This document shows positions 10,105-18,019 of a stretch of 64,000 nt of DNA, in pieces; the first letter of the stretch is position 1, and each line of letters begins with the position of its first letter. The translations under genes and the position numbers were made by a program. The DNA comes from Kaistia adipata DSM 17808 (lineage in GTDB: Bacteria; Pseudomonadota; Alphaproteobacteria; Rhizobiales; Kaistiaceae): the NCBI RefSeq assembly GCF_000423225.1, contig NZ_AUHO01000007.1, forward strand, positions 310,001-374,000, written 5' to 3'. A model generated the notes under the pieces. It worked only from the letters and a program-made list of their open reading frames with translations, searched no databases and had not been told where the DNA came from.

Positions 10105-10218
10105 CTAGAACCAGCCGAGCGACTTCGCCGTCTGCAGCACAGCGAGCACGACGATCAGCACGGCGAGCACGATCGCGCTGGTCGGCGGCCAGGACGGATC
10201 GGGTCGGTTCTTGCGCAT
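10105..10218 (-). CDS. 37-residue single-span membrane protein
   Basis: A small gene reading MRKNRPDPSW then one hydrophobic helix of alternating Val/Leu/Ile/Ala (residues about 15-30) and a short tail ending GWF. Its ATG sits 5-6 bases after GGAGGG, a near-ideal ribosome site, and codon usage is GC-rich like its neighbours. The charged N-terminus suggests an N-in topology. The leader carries a palindrome GGGTCCG/CGGACCC at about 10230-10247. The function is unknown; small single-pass peptides often tune membrane enzymes or report stress. Confidence 0.6.
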   Translation of the reverse strand: MRKNRPDPSWPPTSAIVLAVLIVVLAVLQTAKSLGWF

Positions 10219-10370
10219 CGGCCCTCCGGATGGGTCCGCGGCCGGACCCGCGGATTTCCGCCGTCACGATGCCACAGCGATCGCCCGGCGCCAATCGACG
10301 CCGGACGCGCGCTCGATCCGGCTGGGGAGAGAGTATCAGCCAGCCCGTCGCTCGGGAGGATGGGCGGGAG

Positions 10371-10401
10371 GCGAACGGGAGCCCCGGCGGCACCCGTTCG
10401 C
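10371..10401 (-). terminator. Possible terminator hairpin after the outer-membrane protein gene
   Basis: A perfect 9-bp stem GCGAACGGG/CCCGTTCGC with a 13-base loop lies 16 bases beyond the stop codon. No T-run follows it in the leftward direction, so termination is uncertain. Confidence 0.4.
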
Positions 10402-10416
10402 GCTAGGTACCCCAGG

Positions 10417-11136
10417 TCAGAACTTGTAGTTCAGGCCGGCCTTGAGCGTATGGAAGGCTGTGTCGACCGTCATGCGGTCGCCCTCGATGCCGAAGCCCGT
10501 CCCCTCGAGGCTGCCGAGATCGACATAGAGATATTCGGTCTTCAGCGTGATGTTCGGGGTAATGCCGTATTCGACGCCGGCGCCGGCAGTCCAGCCCCAA
10601 TTGGTTTCGGATATTTCACGGTTGGGCTCGTCGCTCGCACTGTCGGTGTATGTCACCCTGCCGTAGGCGGCGCCGCCGGTTCCGTAGAACAGGACATTGT
10701 CCCAGGCATAGCCGAGCCGTCCGCGCAGAGTGCCGAACCAGTCGATCTCGGTCGAATAGGTGCTGGTGAAATTCTCGCCGATATAGCTCTCGGTATGCTC
10801 CGCCTTGATCCCGGATGCGGCGAAATCGGCCTCGACACCGACGACCCAGTTCGGGGCGAACTGGTAGTTGTAGCCGGCCTGGGCGCCGCCGAAGGCGCCG
10901 AACGCCCGGTCGCTGACGTCGCCGCCCAATAGGCCGACTTCCGAATCGAAACGATACGAGCCGTCGAACTCGCCGCCGCCGACGCCGCCATGGACGCCGA
11001 GGTAGAATCCCGTCCAGCTGAAGGCTGGCGTTTCCACGGCGGGGACCGGCTCATAGGTGAGATCGGCGGCGTGGGTCGACGTCAGCCCCAGAGCCAGGGC
11101 GGAAACTGCGACGGCCGATCCGAGAAGGGATTTCAT
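10417..11136 (-). CDS. Outer-membrane beta-barrel protein (Omp25/31-like)
   Basis: A 239-residue protein with a clear signal peptide (MKSLLGSAVA, cleavage after about THA), followed by the rhizobial Omp25/31 opening motif FSWTGFYLGVHGG at about residue 38. Alternating aromatic/polar beta strands run to the C-terminus, which ends LKAGLNYKF with the terminal phenylalanine needed for barrel assembly. It should form an eight-stranded barrel in the outer membrane. The start at 11136 puts the signal peptide first; an in-frame ATG 18 bases upstream is an alternative. It stands as its own transcription unit. Confidence 0.88.
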   Translation of the reverse strand: MKSLLGSAVAVSALALGLTSTHAADLTYEPVPAVETPAFSWTGFYLGVHGGVGGGEFDGSYRFDSEVGLLGGDVSDRAFGAFGGAQAGYNYQFAPNWVVGVEADFAASGIKAEHTESYIGENFTSTYSTEIDWFGTLRGRLGYAWDNVLFYGTGGAAYGRVTYTDSASDEPNREISETNWGWTAGAGVEYGITPNITLKTEYLYVDLGSLEGTGFGIEGDRMTVDTAFHTLKAGLNYKF

Positions 11137-11221
11137 GGGGGGATGCCTTTGCATGGGGTGGAAGACGCCGGAGCGGGGCGGCTGGAGGCGCCGGGGTGCC
11201 CGGCTGGTGACGTGGTCGCGA

Positions 11222-11596
11222 TCAGCCAGCGCGGGTCCGGAAGATGATCGCGGCAAACATCAGGACGCCGGCGAACACGACCAGCGACGCCACGGCGACG
11301 ACGGGTTCCAGGGACGGGTTGCCGGTCAGGAGAAAGTAGAGCGCGGGCGTCATGACGAGGACGCCGGCCGTGTAGACATAGTACTGCGCCCTGGCGAGCC
11401 AGGTTGCGGCTCCGCGCGGATTGAGCGCGTGGAACGTGCCGAAGACCGCCATGGTCACCCAGCCAAGAAGATTGATGTGGGCATGTGCGCCGACGGCGGC
11501 ATAGTCATGCGCGATCGACATCTTCAGGCCAACCAGAATTCCGGCAATCAGAAAACAGATGGCCGTGATGAAATACATCCTGGAGAGGGTCGGCAT
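11222..11596 (-). CDS. Small four-helix membrane protein resembling the N-terminus of cytochrome oxidase subunit I
   Basis: 124 residues with about four membrane helices. The segment AHDYAAVGAHAHINLLGWVT (residues about 29-48) strongly recalls the heme-copper-oxidase helix in which a histidine ligates heme and the HAHxN(L)LGW pattern is conserved (NorB/CcoN). At this length only one or two subunit-I helix pairs are present, so it cannot be a whole oxidase; it may bind heme or a gas ligand. GAGG precedes the ATG at 11596 by 5-6 bases. No other oxidase subunit is nearby. Confidence 0.7.
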   Translation of the reverse strand: MPTLSRMYFITAICFLIAGILVGLKMSIAHDYAAVGAHAHINLLGWVTMAVFGTFHALNPRGAATWLARAQYYVYTAGVLVMTPALYFLLTGNPSLEPVVAVASLVVFAGVLMFAAIIFRTRAG

Positions 11597-11833
11597 GCCA
11601 GCCTCGCGCGGTTCTGGACTGTCTGAAGGGAACGGCCGGTCTCGAAAGTCTGTCGGGTGACTCGCCAAACGATGTCGCGACGGTTGCATACCCCGTTTTG
11701 GATTGTCACGGGCAGTACCGTCAGATTGGGATGCGCGGTCATCAAGATGGGACGCATGGTCAGCCGGAGCGCCGCAGCCGCCGCTGCGTCGCTCGTCGGA
11801 CGACAGAGGCAGCCGGTCATGTCCGGCGCGATG

Positions 11834-13036
11834 TCACGAGGCCGAGCGAGGCTCGTCCACTGCCGTTTCATGCGCCCGGGCCAGTGCCGCCGCGAGCCAG
11901 GCTTCCGGCGTCGACGTCTGGGCTTTGGCGTGCTTCTTCGACCAGCTCAGATACAGCATCGAGCCCCCGGAGCGCGTGACCAGGTCCAGGGCCGTGCTCG
12001 GGCTCACCGAATAGCGCTTCCGGAAGGCCCGGCTGAAATGCGCCTCGCTGCGAAACCCGTGCTGGCGGGCGAGGGCGGCCACCTTCAGGTCGCCCGCGGA
12101 TCGCACGATCGTCTGCAGGCTGGTCATGAGGCGTTCGCCCAGCAGCCAGCGTTGCACGCCGCCATGCGTCTCGAACGAGCGAAAGAGCTTCGACCGGGAC
12201 ACGCCCAGCGCGAGCGCGAGCGCCTCGGGACCGAAGGCCGGGTCGGACAGTCTTCGCCTGGCCAGGTGATGGGCGCGATCGAGGAGGGAGGCCGCCGCGC
12301 TTCTCGTCCCGGGAGCGTCGACGGTAAGCGCGGTCGCGGCGAACCGCAGGATGCCATCGACGGCCGACTGGGCCTGGTCGACGCTGAGCTGGTCGATGAG
12401 GTCGATGAGCGATCGCATCTGGGCTGCGAGAAATCGGCCCGCACCGCTTTTCGCGGTCAGGGCCCTGCCGTGGATATGGCCCTGCAACCCCGCCGGGGCG
12501 AAAGCCCTGTCGAAGGTGATGGTGATCCCCTCATAGCCCGGCGTATGGGATTCGTAGGGCAGCGAATAGTCGACAGCGATGATGTCGCCGGGAACATGGG
12601 CGCGCTTGCGGCCGTCATAGTCGGTCACGACGCTGCCGTCCGTCACCAGGTAGAGCGACATCTGGGAGATCGGCCGGTCGTCGATGACCGCTTGCGGTCG
12701 CGACATCGACATGGCCGAACCGCCGTTGATCTGTACGAACGCCTCGGGCAGCTGCCAGGTGCGACCGTGAAAATCGAACTGGCTGGGATCCGCGTCCGCC
12801 GGAATGGCACAGTCGACCAGCCGGGAGAGCGCGGCCTTCCACGCGGCGTAGCATTCAAGGCCCGGCGGGAACGGCCAGTCGATAGCCTGTGTCGCGCCGG
12901 CGGGAGGACGGACCTCCGTCCTGGTCGTTGGAGACGAGCGGGTGACCCGGACTGGCGATGGCATCGGAGTGGGGCTGGCGGCAACGGAGGGGGCCGAGAG
13001 GGCGCGGACCGCCGCGGATGGCCGGGTCGTTCGCAT
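11834..13036 (-). CDS. AraC-family transcriptional regulator
   Basis: A second AraC-type regulator, about 400 residues with a long low-complexity N-terminal extension. The sensor half (PQAVIDDRPISQMSLYLVTDG onward) is followed by the C-terminal double helix-turn-helix: LALALGVSRSKLFRSFETHG and the second motif VAALARQHGFRSEAHFSRAF. It is related in architecture to the regulator at 776-1798. The start is uncertain; ATG 13036 follows a GGGGGTG stretch, and both an earlier and a later start are possible. No obvious target gene is divergent. Confidence 0.8.
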   Translation of the reverse strand: MRTTRPSAAVRALSAPSVAASPTPMPSPVRVTRSSPTTRTEVRPPAGATQAIDWPFPPGLECYAAWKAALSRLVDCAIPADADPSQFDFHGRTWQLPEAFVQINGGSAMSMSRPQAVIDDRPISQMSLYLVTDGSVVTDYDGRKRAHVPGDIIAVDYSLPYESHTPGYEGITITFDRAFAPAGLQGHIHGRALTAKSGAGRFLAAQMRSLIDLIDQLSVDQAQSAVDGILRFAATALTVDAPGTRSAAASLLDRAHHLARRRLSDPAFGPEALALALGVSRSKLFRSFETHGGVQRWLLGERLMTSLQTIVRSAGDLKVAALARQHGFRSEAHFSRAFRKRYSVSPSTALDLVTRSGGSMLYLSWSKKHAKAQTSTPEAWLAAALARAHETAVDEPRSAS

Positions 13037-13268
13037 CGCCACACCCCCATGCCCTGCCGCCAGGCCGCGCCCGGTCATGCGCGCCGCATCGCTGCGGCAG
13101 TTCTCGCATGGCCGCCGCGTCCTGTCATCGCCCCCCGCCACGTATTGGGACGCTCAGTCAAGGCGTTGGGACGGATGGTCGGCTCGGGATCGCCGGAAGC
13201 ACGACGAGGCGGACGGACTCGCGGCGCTCGGCGCGGGGGGCATGACGCCCCTCGTTCCGAGTTTCGTC

Positions 13269-13958
13269 CTAGCGACGCGCGCGCAGCAGGCCAAAATAGT
13301 GCGATCGGAGGACCGGGATGGCGGCCAGGGGCGGATACAGCGCATCCGTCAGGGGGCCGAGCCGCTCGGCCACGGGCGGCAGCAGGGTCAGGGGCGCCAG
13401 CTCCGCGTCCAGCGTGGGGAACAGGTGGCGGATGCGGGACCGCGTCATCGCCCGCAGGTTGGGATTCGAGGGATTGGGGTAGCGCATGTCGTACCAGATG
13501 ATCATCCCGCCATCGGTCGCCAGCACGCGCGTCATCTCGGTCGCGACCCGCTTGGCCACGAAGGGGTCGAGGATCGACGAAAAGACCGTGAAGGCCAGGG
13601 CGATGTCGAATTGTCCGGCCGCGAAGGGCAGGCGCTCGCCGCTGGCCTCGACGAAGGCCAGGTGCGGATAGGATTCGCGCGCCTTCGCGATTCGGTCCCG
13701 CTGGATGTCGACACCCGTGAGCCGGTCCGGCGAGGCACCCTGGAGATCAAGCCAGTGGGTCACGCTGCCGGTGCCACATCCAAAATCCAGGATGCGATAT
13801 TCCGAAAGCGGCTTTTCAAGACGGGTTGAGAGCAATTGGGCCAACGCATCATTGCGTTCCTGCCACAGCCGCCGGAAACCACGATTGGCCAGTCTCTCGT
13901 CGAGGGATCGTCGCGAGGCATCTGCGATGTGGAGCCTGAGGGCCTCGTCGGCAGCCAT
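13269..13958 (-). CDS. Class I SAM-dependent methyltransferase
   Basis: 229 residues with the Rossmann-type SAM-binding motif ILDFGCGTGSVTHWL (motif I), acidic LTGVDIQRDRI (motif II), FDIALAFTVFSSI (motif IV) and a strand near MIIWYDMRYPNP. This matches the Methyltransf_11 group that often acts on small molecules or polysaccharide precursors. The ATG at 13958 is preceded by GGAG about 9 bases away; an in-frame GTG 15 bases upstream is an alternative. It is the last chromosomal gene before the element's left end. The substrate is not evident. Confidence 0.78.
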   Translation of the reverse strand: MAADEALRLHIADASRRSLDERLANRGFRRLWQERNDALAQLLSTRLEKPLSEYRILDFGCGTGSVTHWLDLQGASPDRLTGVDIQRDRIAKARESYPHLAFVEASGERLPFAAGQFDIALAFTVFSSILDPFVAKRVATEMTRVLATDGGMIIWYDMRYPNPSNPNLRAMTRSRIRHLFPTLDAELAPLTLLPPVAERLGPLTDALYPPLAAIPVLRSHYFGLLRARR

Positions 13959-14285
13959 GGCGTCGTTCTCCACGAAGGGGTTGCGTAGCAGAGACGATGA
14001 TGCCGCGACGACCGCCTGGAATCGAAGAACGGGATTTCGCTGATCCGCAGCACCTCCGAACGCCTCTCGGACGAGAGTACAAGTCCGCGCGCCTCCGGTC
14101 CTCATTCGAACGAACGAGGCGGCGTCGGCCGCCGGGCCATCGGATCCGGATGTCGCCGGCATTGCGGCGGACGCGGAGCGTTGCCGCAGCCGAGGGGGCA
14201 GGGGCCTCGGACAAGGCCGCAGGAAGCCACAGCTCGAAGCGAGCGCGTCGGACGGGCTGTGCAGGGGAGCGAACTCTGGGGGAAG
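13959..14285. other. Intergenic flank between methyltransferase and element end
   Basis: No gene with a credible start or composition is seen. The stretch is chromosomal flank leading up to the left attachment site. Confidence 0.5.
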
Positions 14286-14301
14286 GATGGTGCTGCAAGA
14301 G
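14286..14301. repeat. attL core (16-bp direct repeat)
   Basis: The bases GATGGTGCTGCAAGAG are identical to 39641-39656, the 3' end of tRNA-Thr plus two bases beyond it. The sequences diverge directly after the repeat. This marks the distal end of the element. Confidence 0.85.
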
Positions 14302-14431
14302 GGCAACGTACTGTAATAACACGGTAATTCACGCTGTTTCATCTGCTCTCAGATGGCGCGCTGGCGCTGATTGTTCTTGTTTCGTTCGAAATCACCCCGT
14401 ATCACTAGACATCACCCCATCGCGTCGCGAA

Positions 14432-14451
14432 AGGTGGATCGGGAGGTGGAT
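14432..14451 (+). repeat. Probable integrase arm-type sites, left end
   Basis: Two copies of AGGTGGAT start at 14432 and 14444, a 12-bp period, immediately before the integrase gene. A matching AGGTGGAC/AGGTGGAT pair with the same period lies near the right end (39567, 39579). Their position inside both ends fits arm sites bound by the integrase N-terminal domain; this is inference. Confidence 0.55.
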
Positions 14452-14456
14452 GCAGA

Positions 14457-15650
14457 ATGCCCCGCGGCCTGAACAAGCTCACTGCGGTTTCGGTGCGTTC
14501 CCTGCCTGCCGGAAAGTACTCCGATGGCGGAGGCCTGTGGCTGCATAAGCGGCCAGATGGGGGAGGGCAGTGGTTCTTGCGATTCACCATCCATGGGCGC
14601 CGCCGCGAGATGGGTCTTGGATCTGTTGCGGACGTCTCTTTGAAGGAAGCGCGAGGAGCGGCTGATAGTGCTCGGGCCGTCGTTCGCGCCAACCTTGATC
14701 CCATTAAGGAGAGGGATCGGCAGGCTCGCGAGGCCGCCCGCGACGTCCATATGCTTCGCGACATCGCTCTGGATGCATTTGAGAGCCGCAAGGCGGAGCT
14801 GAAGGGTGACGGCAAAGCTGGACGGTGGTTCACGCCGCTCGAACTGCACGTGCTTCCGAAGCTAGGGAGCGTGCCGGTGTCTGATATCGACCAGAAGGAC
14901 ATTCGCGACGTTCTTGCGCCCATCTGGCACACCAAGGCCGATACCGCCCAGAAGGCCCTTAATCGCCTCGGCATTTGCCTCAAGCACGCTGCAGCTCTCG
15001 GGTTGGACGTGGATTTGCAGGCCACCGAAAAGGCACGCGCGCTTCTCGGCAAGACCCGGCACAAGGTCCAGAATATTCCCGCTCTGGCGTGGCTCGATGT
15101 CCCAGAGTTCTATGCATCGCTGTCCGATGGATCTGTCACCCACCTGGCGTTGCGGCTTCTCATTCTGACGGGAGTGCGGTCTGGCCCCCTGCGCTTCGCT
15201 CGGGCGGATCAGATTGATGGTGATGTCTGGATCATCCCAGGCGAGGCGATGAAGGGGCGGAGGGATGCGACGCCGGATTTCCGCGTTCCGCTGTCCACGG
15301 AGGCCTTAGCCGTCATCGACGAAGCGCGCCGGCTGGCCAGGGGCGGCTACCTGTTCCCGAGCCTGCGCAAAGGCGTGATTTCAGACGCCACCATGTCTCG
15401 CTTCATGGAGCGAAGGGGCATGGACGCGCGCCCACATGGCTTTCGATCCAGCCTGCGTGATTGGCTCGCTGAGGTGACCGATGCGCCCCACGAAGTCGCG
15501 GAGACGATGCTGGGCCATGTGGTGGGGGGCTCGGTCGAACGGGCCTACAGGCGGACGGATTTCTTGGAACAACGGCGCGTCCTATTGGAGCGATGGGCCG
15601 GTCATCTGGTCGGAAAACAGGAAAGGCAGTCGGGTGTTCTTTCTGAATAA
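14457..15650 (+). CDS. Tyrosine site-specific integrase
   Basis: 397 residues. An N-terminal arm-binding domain of the DUF4102 type (SDGGGLWLHKRP at about 22-33, GLGSVADVSLKEAR) is followed by a core-binding domain and the C-terminal catalytic domain. The catalytic set is visible: Arg241 in LTGVRSG, a lysine in MKGRR, His327 and Arg330 in HGFRSSLRDW, His354 in MLGHVVG and the nucleophile Tyr364 in ERAYRR. It should recombine the element with the tRNA-Thr 3' end. It is unusual that the gene lies at the end farthest from the intact tRNA. The start codon lies 5 bases beyond the second AGGTGGAT repeat. Confidence 0.95.
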   Translation: MPRGLNKLTAVSVRSLPAGKYSDGGGLWLHKRPDGGGQWFLRFTIHGRRREMGLGSVADVSLKEARGAADSARAVVRANLDPIKERDRQAREAARDVHMLRDIALDAFESRKAELKGDGKAGRWFTPLELHVLPKLGSVPVSDIDQKDIRDVLAPIWHTKADTAQKALNRLGICLKHAAALGLDVDLQATEKARALLGKTRHKVQNIPALAWLDVPEFYASLSDGSVTHLALRLLILTGVRSGPLRFARADQIDGDVWIIPGEAMKGRRDATPDFRVPLSTEALAVIDEARRLARGGYLFPSLRKGVISDATMSRFMERRGMDARPHGFRSSLRDWLAEVTDAPHEVAETMLGHVVGGSVERAYRRTDFLEQRRVLLERWAGHLVGKQERQSGVLSE

Positions 15651-15666
15651 TGATGTCCCCCTTACG

Positions 15667-16353
15667 ATGGTGCGCGGTGCGATGATGGCTTTGGCGCCCA
15701 AAGCTCGGGCCAGTATGTCGCAATACAGCGAGCCTCCGCGCAATGACTGGGAAGTTATGAACAAGCTCACCTGGCAATGCTGCCGCCGGGCGGAGAAAAA
15801 GTACGTCGTGGCGGCTGGTGGCACAAAGACCTTCGTGTCCAATGAGCTATTCCATACAAACAGAGAATACAACTCTGTGAATTCACATATTAATCTGGCG
15901 GCGGGAACAATTGGTTCCGGCTGGGGTGATAATGAGTATGCCTATAATGATAGCGAGTATGATGACATAGTCGTTGGGTCGGATAGATGGAATCAGATTT
16001 ACTATGGTCCGTATCTGTATTGCCATGTCATTTTTGATCGAGCCGAGTTCGATGCAATCCATCGAGACTTGTATCTGTCTATCGGCCAACCTGTTCCGGA
16101 TCGCGCTGACGTCACTGAATCAATCGATGAACCTCCCCGATCTAGGGGGCGCACCAAAATTGGCGACGGACTAATTGAGCTGGCTGTTCGAAATGAATTT
16201 CTGCTGAGGATTAAGGCAGGCGACCGCCTACAGGACAAGCGGGAGGCGACAATCGCAGAAGCTATTGAGTGGGCAGAGGCGCGCTTTGAGCGCCAGATGC
16301 ATCGATCGACAATTCAGAGATACTTGGCACCTGTATTTGATGCCCACAAATAG
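15667..16353 (+). CDS. Hypothetical element protein, AT-rich
   Basis: About 228 residues, unrecognised. Notable are a tyrosine/asparagine-rich middle (NEYAYNDSEYDDI, WNQIYYGPYLYCHVIFD) and a C-terminal segment (about 165-225) of amphipathic helices that could be DNA-binding (ATIAEAIEWAEARFERQMH). The base composition is clearly lower in GC than flanking genes, a sign of transfer. It starts only 17 bases after the integrase stop. Neither ATG 15667 nor ATG 15682 has a good ribosome site, so the start is unsure. Confidence 0.55.
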   Translation: MVRGAMMALAPKARASMSQYSEPPRNDWEVMNKLTWQCCRRAEKKYVVAAGGTKTFVSNELFHTNREYNSVNSHINLAAGTIGSGWGDNEYAYNDSEYDDIVVGSDRWNQIYYGPYLYCHVIFDRAEFDAIHRDLYLSIGQPVPDRADVTESIDEPPRSRGRTKIGDGLIELAVRNEFLLRIKAGDRLQDKREATIAEAIEWAEARFERQMHRSTIQRYLAPVFDAHK

Positions 16354-16462
16354 GCGCACGAATAGCGGGCGCGATTGCTGGATATTGGGCTGATATCTGT
16401 CTTCGCGCATCAGGTGGCGGATACTAGGCTCGTCTCGTATCAACCGAATACGAGGCAGAGCA

Positions 16463-16663
16463 ATGGAACTCATCGACCCTCTCCTGACCGTCCGCGAAGG
16501 CGCAGCGGTTTTGCAGATGAGCATCCCGACTTTCTGGCGCCGTGTTGCCGATGGCACGGTGCCGAAGCCGCTCAAAATTGGCGGTATATCCCGCTGGCCG
16601 CGATCCGAAATCGTCGCAGTCATCGAGCACGCGAAGGCCGCTCGCACACAGCGCGCCGCTTAA
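16463..16663 (+). CDS. AlpA-like helix-turn-helix regulator (excisionase type)
   Basis: 66 residues with the MerR-like winged helix of the AlpA/excisionase family: LTVREGAAVLQMSIPTFWRR is the helix-turn-helix and PLKIGGISRWPRSEIVAVIE the wing and following helix. The length is typical. GAGG lies 8 bases before the ATG. AlpA proteins activate integrase genes or act as directionality factors on tRNA-borne islands; the position after the integrase fits that role. Confidence 0.85.
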   Translation: MELIDPLLTVREGAAVLQMSIPTFWRRVADGTVPKPLKIGGISRWPRSEIVAVIEHAKAARTQRAA

Positions 16664-16668
16664 GAAAA

Positions 16669-16691
16669 AGCCCCGCCAGTCGGACGGGGCT
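16669..16691 (-). terminator. Hairpin with terminator form on the minus strand
   Basis: The stem AGCCCCG/CGGGGCT has a 9-base loop. On the minus strand it is followed by TTTTT, a standard terminator; on the plus strand no T-run follows, although the only adjacent gene (AlpA-like) is on the plus strand. It may insulate the integrase region. Confidence 0.5.
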
Positions 16692-16760
16692 CAAGGCTAT
16701 CGGTTTCGCGTATCCAGCATAGCCTCGACCGTCCTCTGGCTCCAAGCCACGAGGTCCAAC

Positions 16761-17015
16761 ATGAAACCTACAACGACGATGCGCCCCGATGTGCGGCGCG
16801 CCCCACCGCGAACGGAAAAGGCCGCGGCTGGTGACGCAGCGCACGGCCTTCCGAAAATCGATCACCTTGGCGGGCTGATCGGGTCCGAAGATATCCCCAC
16901 TCCCTCGCTCCGACAAGCTGCCAGCCGCCTGCAGGCGCGCTTCGGCATGTCGTTCTCAACCGCGACGGTCACTGCCATCTGCGCCGGCCTCGCTATCCGT
17001 GAGGTCCACCAATGA
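16761..17015 (+). CDS. Hypothetical small protein, first gene of coupled replication operon
   Basis: 84 residues; GAGGT lies 5-9 bases before the ATG. The C-terminal half (DIPTPSLRQAASRLQARFGM then a helix) looks like a small helical, possibly DNA-binding fold, but no family is recognised. Its stop overlaps the next start by ATGA. Confidence 0.6.
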   Translation: MKPTTTMRPDVRRAPPRTEKAAAGDAAHGLPKIDHLGGLIGSEDIPTPSLRQAASRLQARFGMSFSTATVTAICAGLAIREVHQ

Positions 17016-17305
17016 GCAGTATCGTCAAACTGAAGCTCCGCGTTGGCGGTGAAGATGGCCGCATCCTGGTCCTCAAGGGTCGGGTGGCGTGGATGGTTGA
17101 CCGCCTGATTAAGGCGGGGCCGCTCGGCACCACCAGTGTCGAAAGCCCAGCGCCGAGGGTCAGCCACTACATCTTCAAGGCCCGGCAGGCCGGCCTGAAC
17201 ATCGAAACGCTTGACGAGGCGCACGACGGAGCCTTTAGCGGCACTCACGGTCGCTACTTCCTTCGGTCGACGGTTGAGGTTCTGGAAGAGGAGCGCGCGG
17301 CATGA
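17012..17305 (+). CDS. Small winged-helix-like protein
   Basis: 97 residues. The pattern RVAWMVDRLIKAGPLGTTSV then SHYIFKARQAGLNIET followed by a strand turn and RYFLRSTVEVL matches the small winged-helix proteins frequent in alphaproteobacterial prophages. It probably binds DNA in a regulatory or replication-accessory role. It is coupled by ATGA overlaps on both sides. Confidence 0.65.
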   Translation: MSSIVKLKLRVGGEDGRILVLKGRVAWMVDRLIKAGPLGTTSVESPAPRVSHYIFKARQAGLNIETLDEAHDGAFSGTHGRYFLRSTVEVLEEERAA

Positions 17306-17547
17306 GCAACGTGATCCGCCTCTCCGAAGCCAAGGCAAAGCCGAGTCACGTTCTGATCGAGGCCGGCTTTGTTCCTAGCGTCCAGAGCGATGCCGTTCAG
17401 GTTCGGCGATACTTCCTCAGCGTGGTCGAACCTGACGGCGGAGTCACATGCGTCTGGGACGGTCCATCGCACAAGGATGCCATGGAGCAGGCCCGGCTCT
17501 GGGAGCTCCCCATCGTCGATGACGCGATAGAAGGAGGCGCCGCATGA
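17302..17547 (+). CDS. Hypothetical small protein
   Basis: 81 residues, unrecognised. It has a short beta-rich centre (VRRYFLSVVEPDGGVTCVWDG) followed by a helix (SHKDAMEQARLWEL). It is coupled by ATGA to both neighbours, which supports that it is translated. Confidence 0.6.
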   Translation: MSNVIRLSEAKAKPSHVLIEAGFVPSVQSDAVQVRRYFLSVVEPDGGVTCVWDGPSHKDAMEQARLWELPIVDDAIEGGAA

Positions 17548-17807
17548 GCGCCCCCAACCTGAACATTCGCGCCCAGGTCATGGACGAAATCATGACCACC
17601 ATTCGGACGGCCGAAGACGCCGGCCAGGACGGCTACGCAGAGGCTCGGCGGGTTTATCCCGCCGTTCCGACCAGCGTCATCGCCGAGGCGTGGGCACGCG
17701 TCGGGCATGACCGCGACGAAGCTTGGTGGGCTTCTGTCGAACGGACGATCGAAGGGGAGATCATCCAGCGCGCCATTTCCGCGCCTTCGAAGGGAGGCGA
17801 GGCATGA
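17544..17807 (+). CDS. Hypothetical small helical protein
   Basis: 87 residues, mostly helical, with tryptophans in a central AWARVGHDRDEAWWASVE segment. No family is recognised. It overlaps the previous and next genes by ATGA. Confidence 0.6.
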   Translation: MSAPNLNIRAQVMDEIMTTIRTAEDAGQDGYAEARRVYPAVPTSVIAEAWARVGHDRDEAWWASVERTIEGEIIQRAISAPSKGGEA

Positions 17808-18019
17808 CGGCGACGATCCACTACCTTACGCCTCCAAGGGGCTATTCCATCTGGGGCAGTGTCGGGGTCGACGGTGACCCAGTTTGGTACGTGGCCCTCG
17901 CCGACAGCTTCGACGTCGTGCACGAACAATGGGAGTTCGGCACCCGCGAAGAGGCAGAGGCCTTCCTATCCGCGAAAAGAGGAGGCGCCCATGCAGGGCT
18001 TCCCCCTCAATGCGCGTGA
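17804..18019 (+). CDS. Hypothetical small protein
   Basis: 71 residues, beta-rich at the start (IHYLTPPRGYSIWGSVGVDG) with a helical end (TREEAEAFLSAKR). The ATG follows GGGAGGCGAGGC. The end overlaps the primase-like gene by 29 bases. No function is recognised. Confidence 0.55.
   Translation: MTATIHYLTPPRGYSIWGSVGVDGDPVWYVALADSFDVVHEQWEFGTREEAEAFLSAKRGGAHAGLPPQCA

Noticed and set aside
15849-16440. Possible CRISPR or tandem array in the AT-rich stretch
   Set aside because: No regular repeat unit with spacers; it is the coding sequence of the hypothetical gene at 15667 and its flank.
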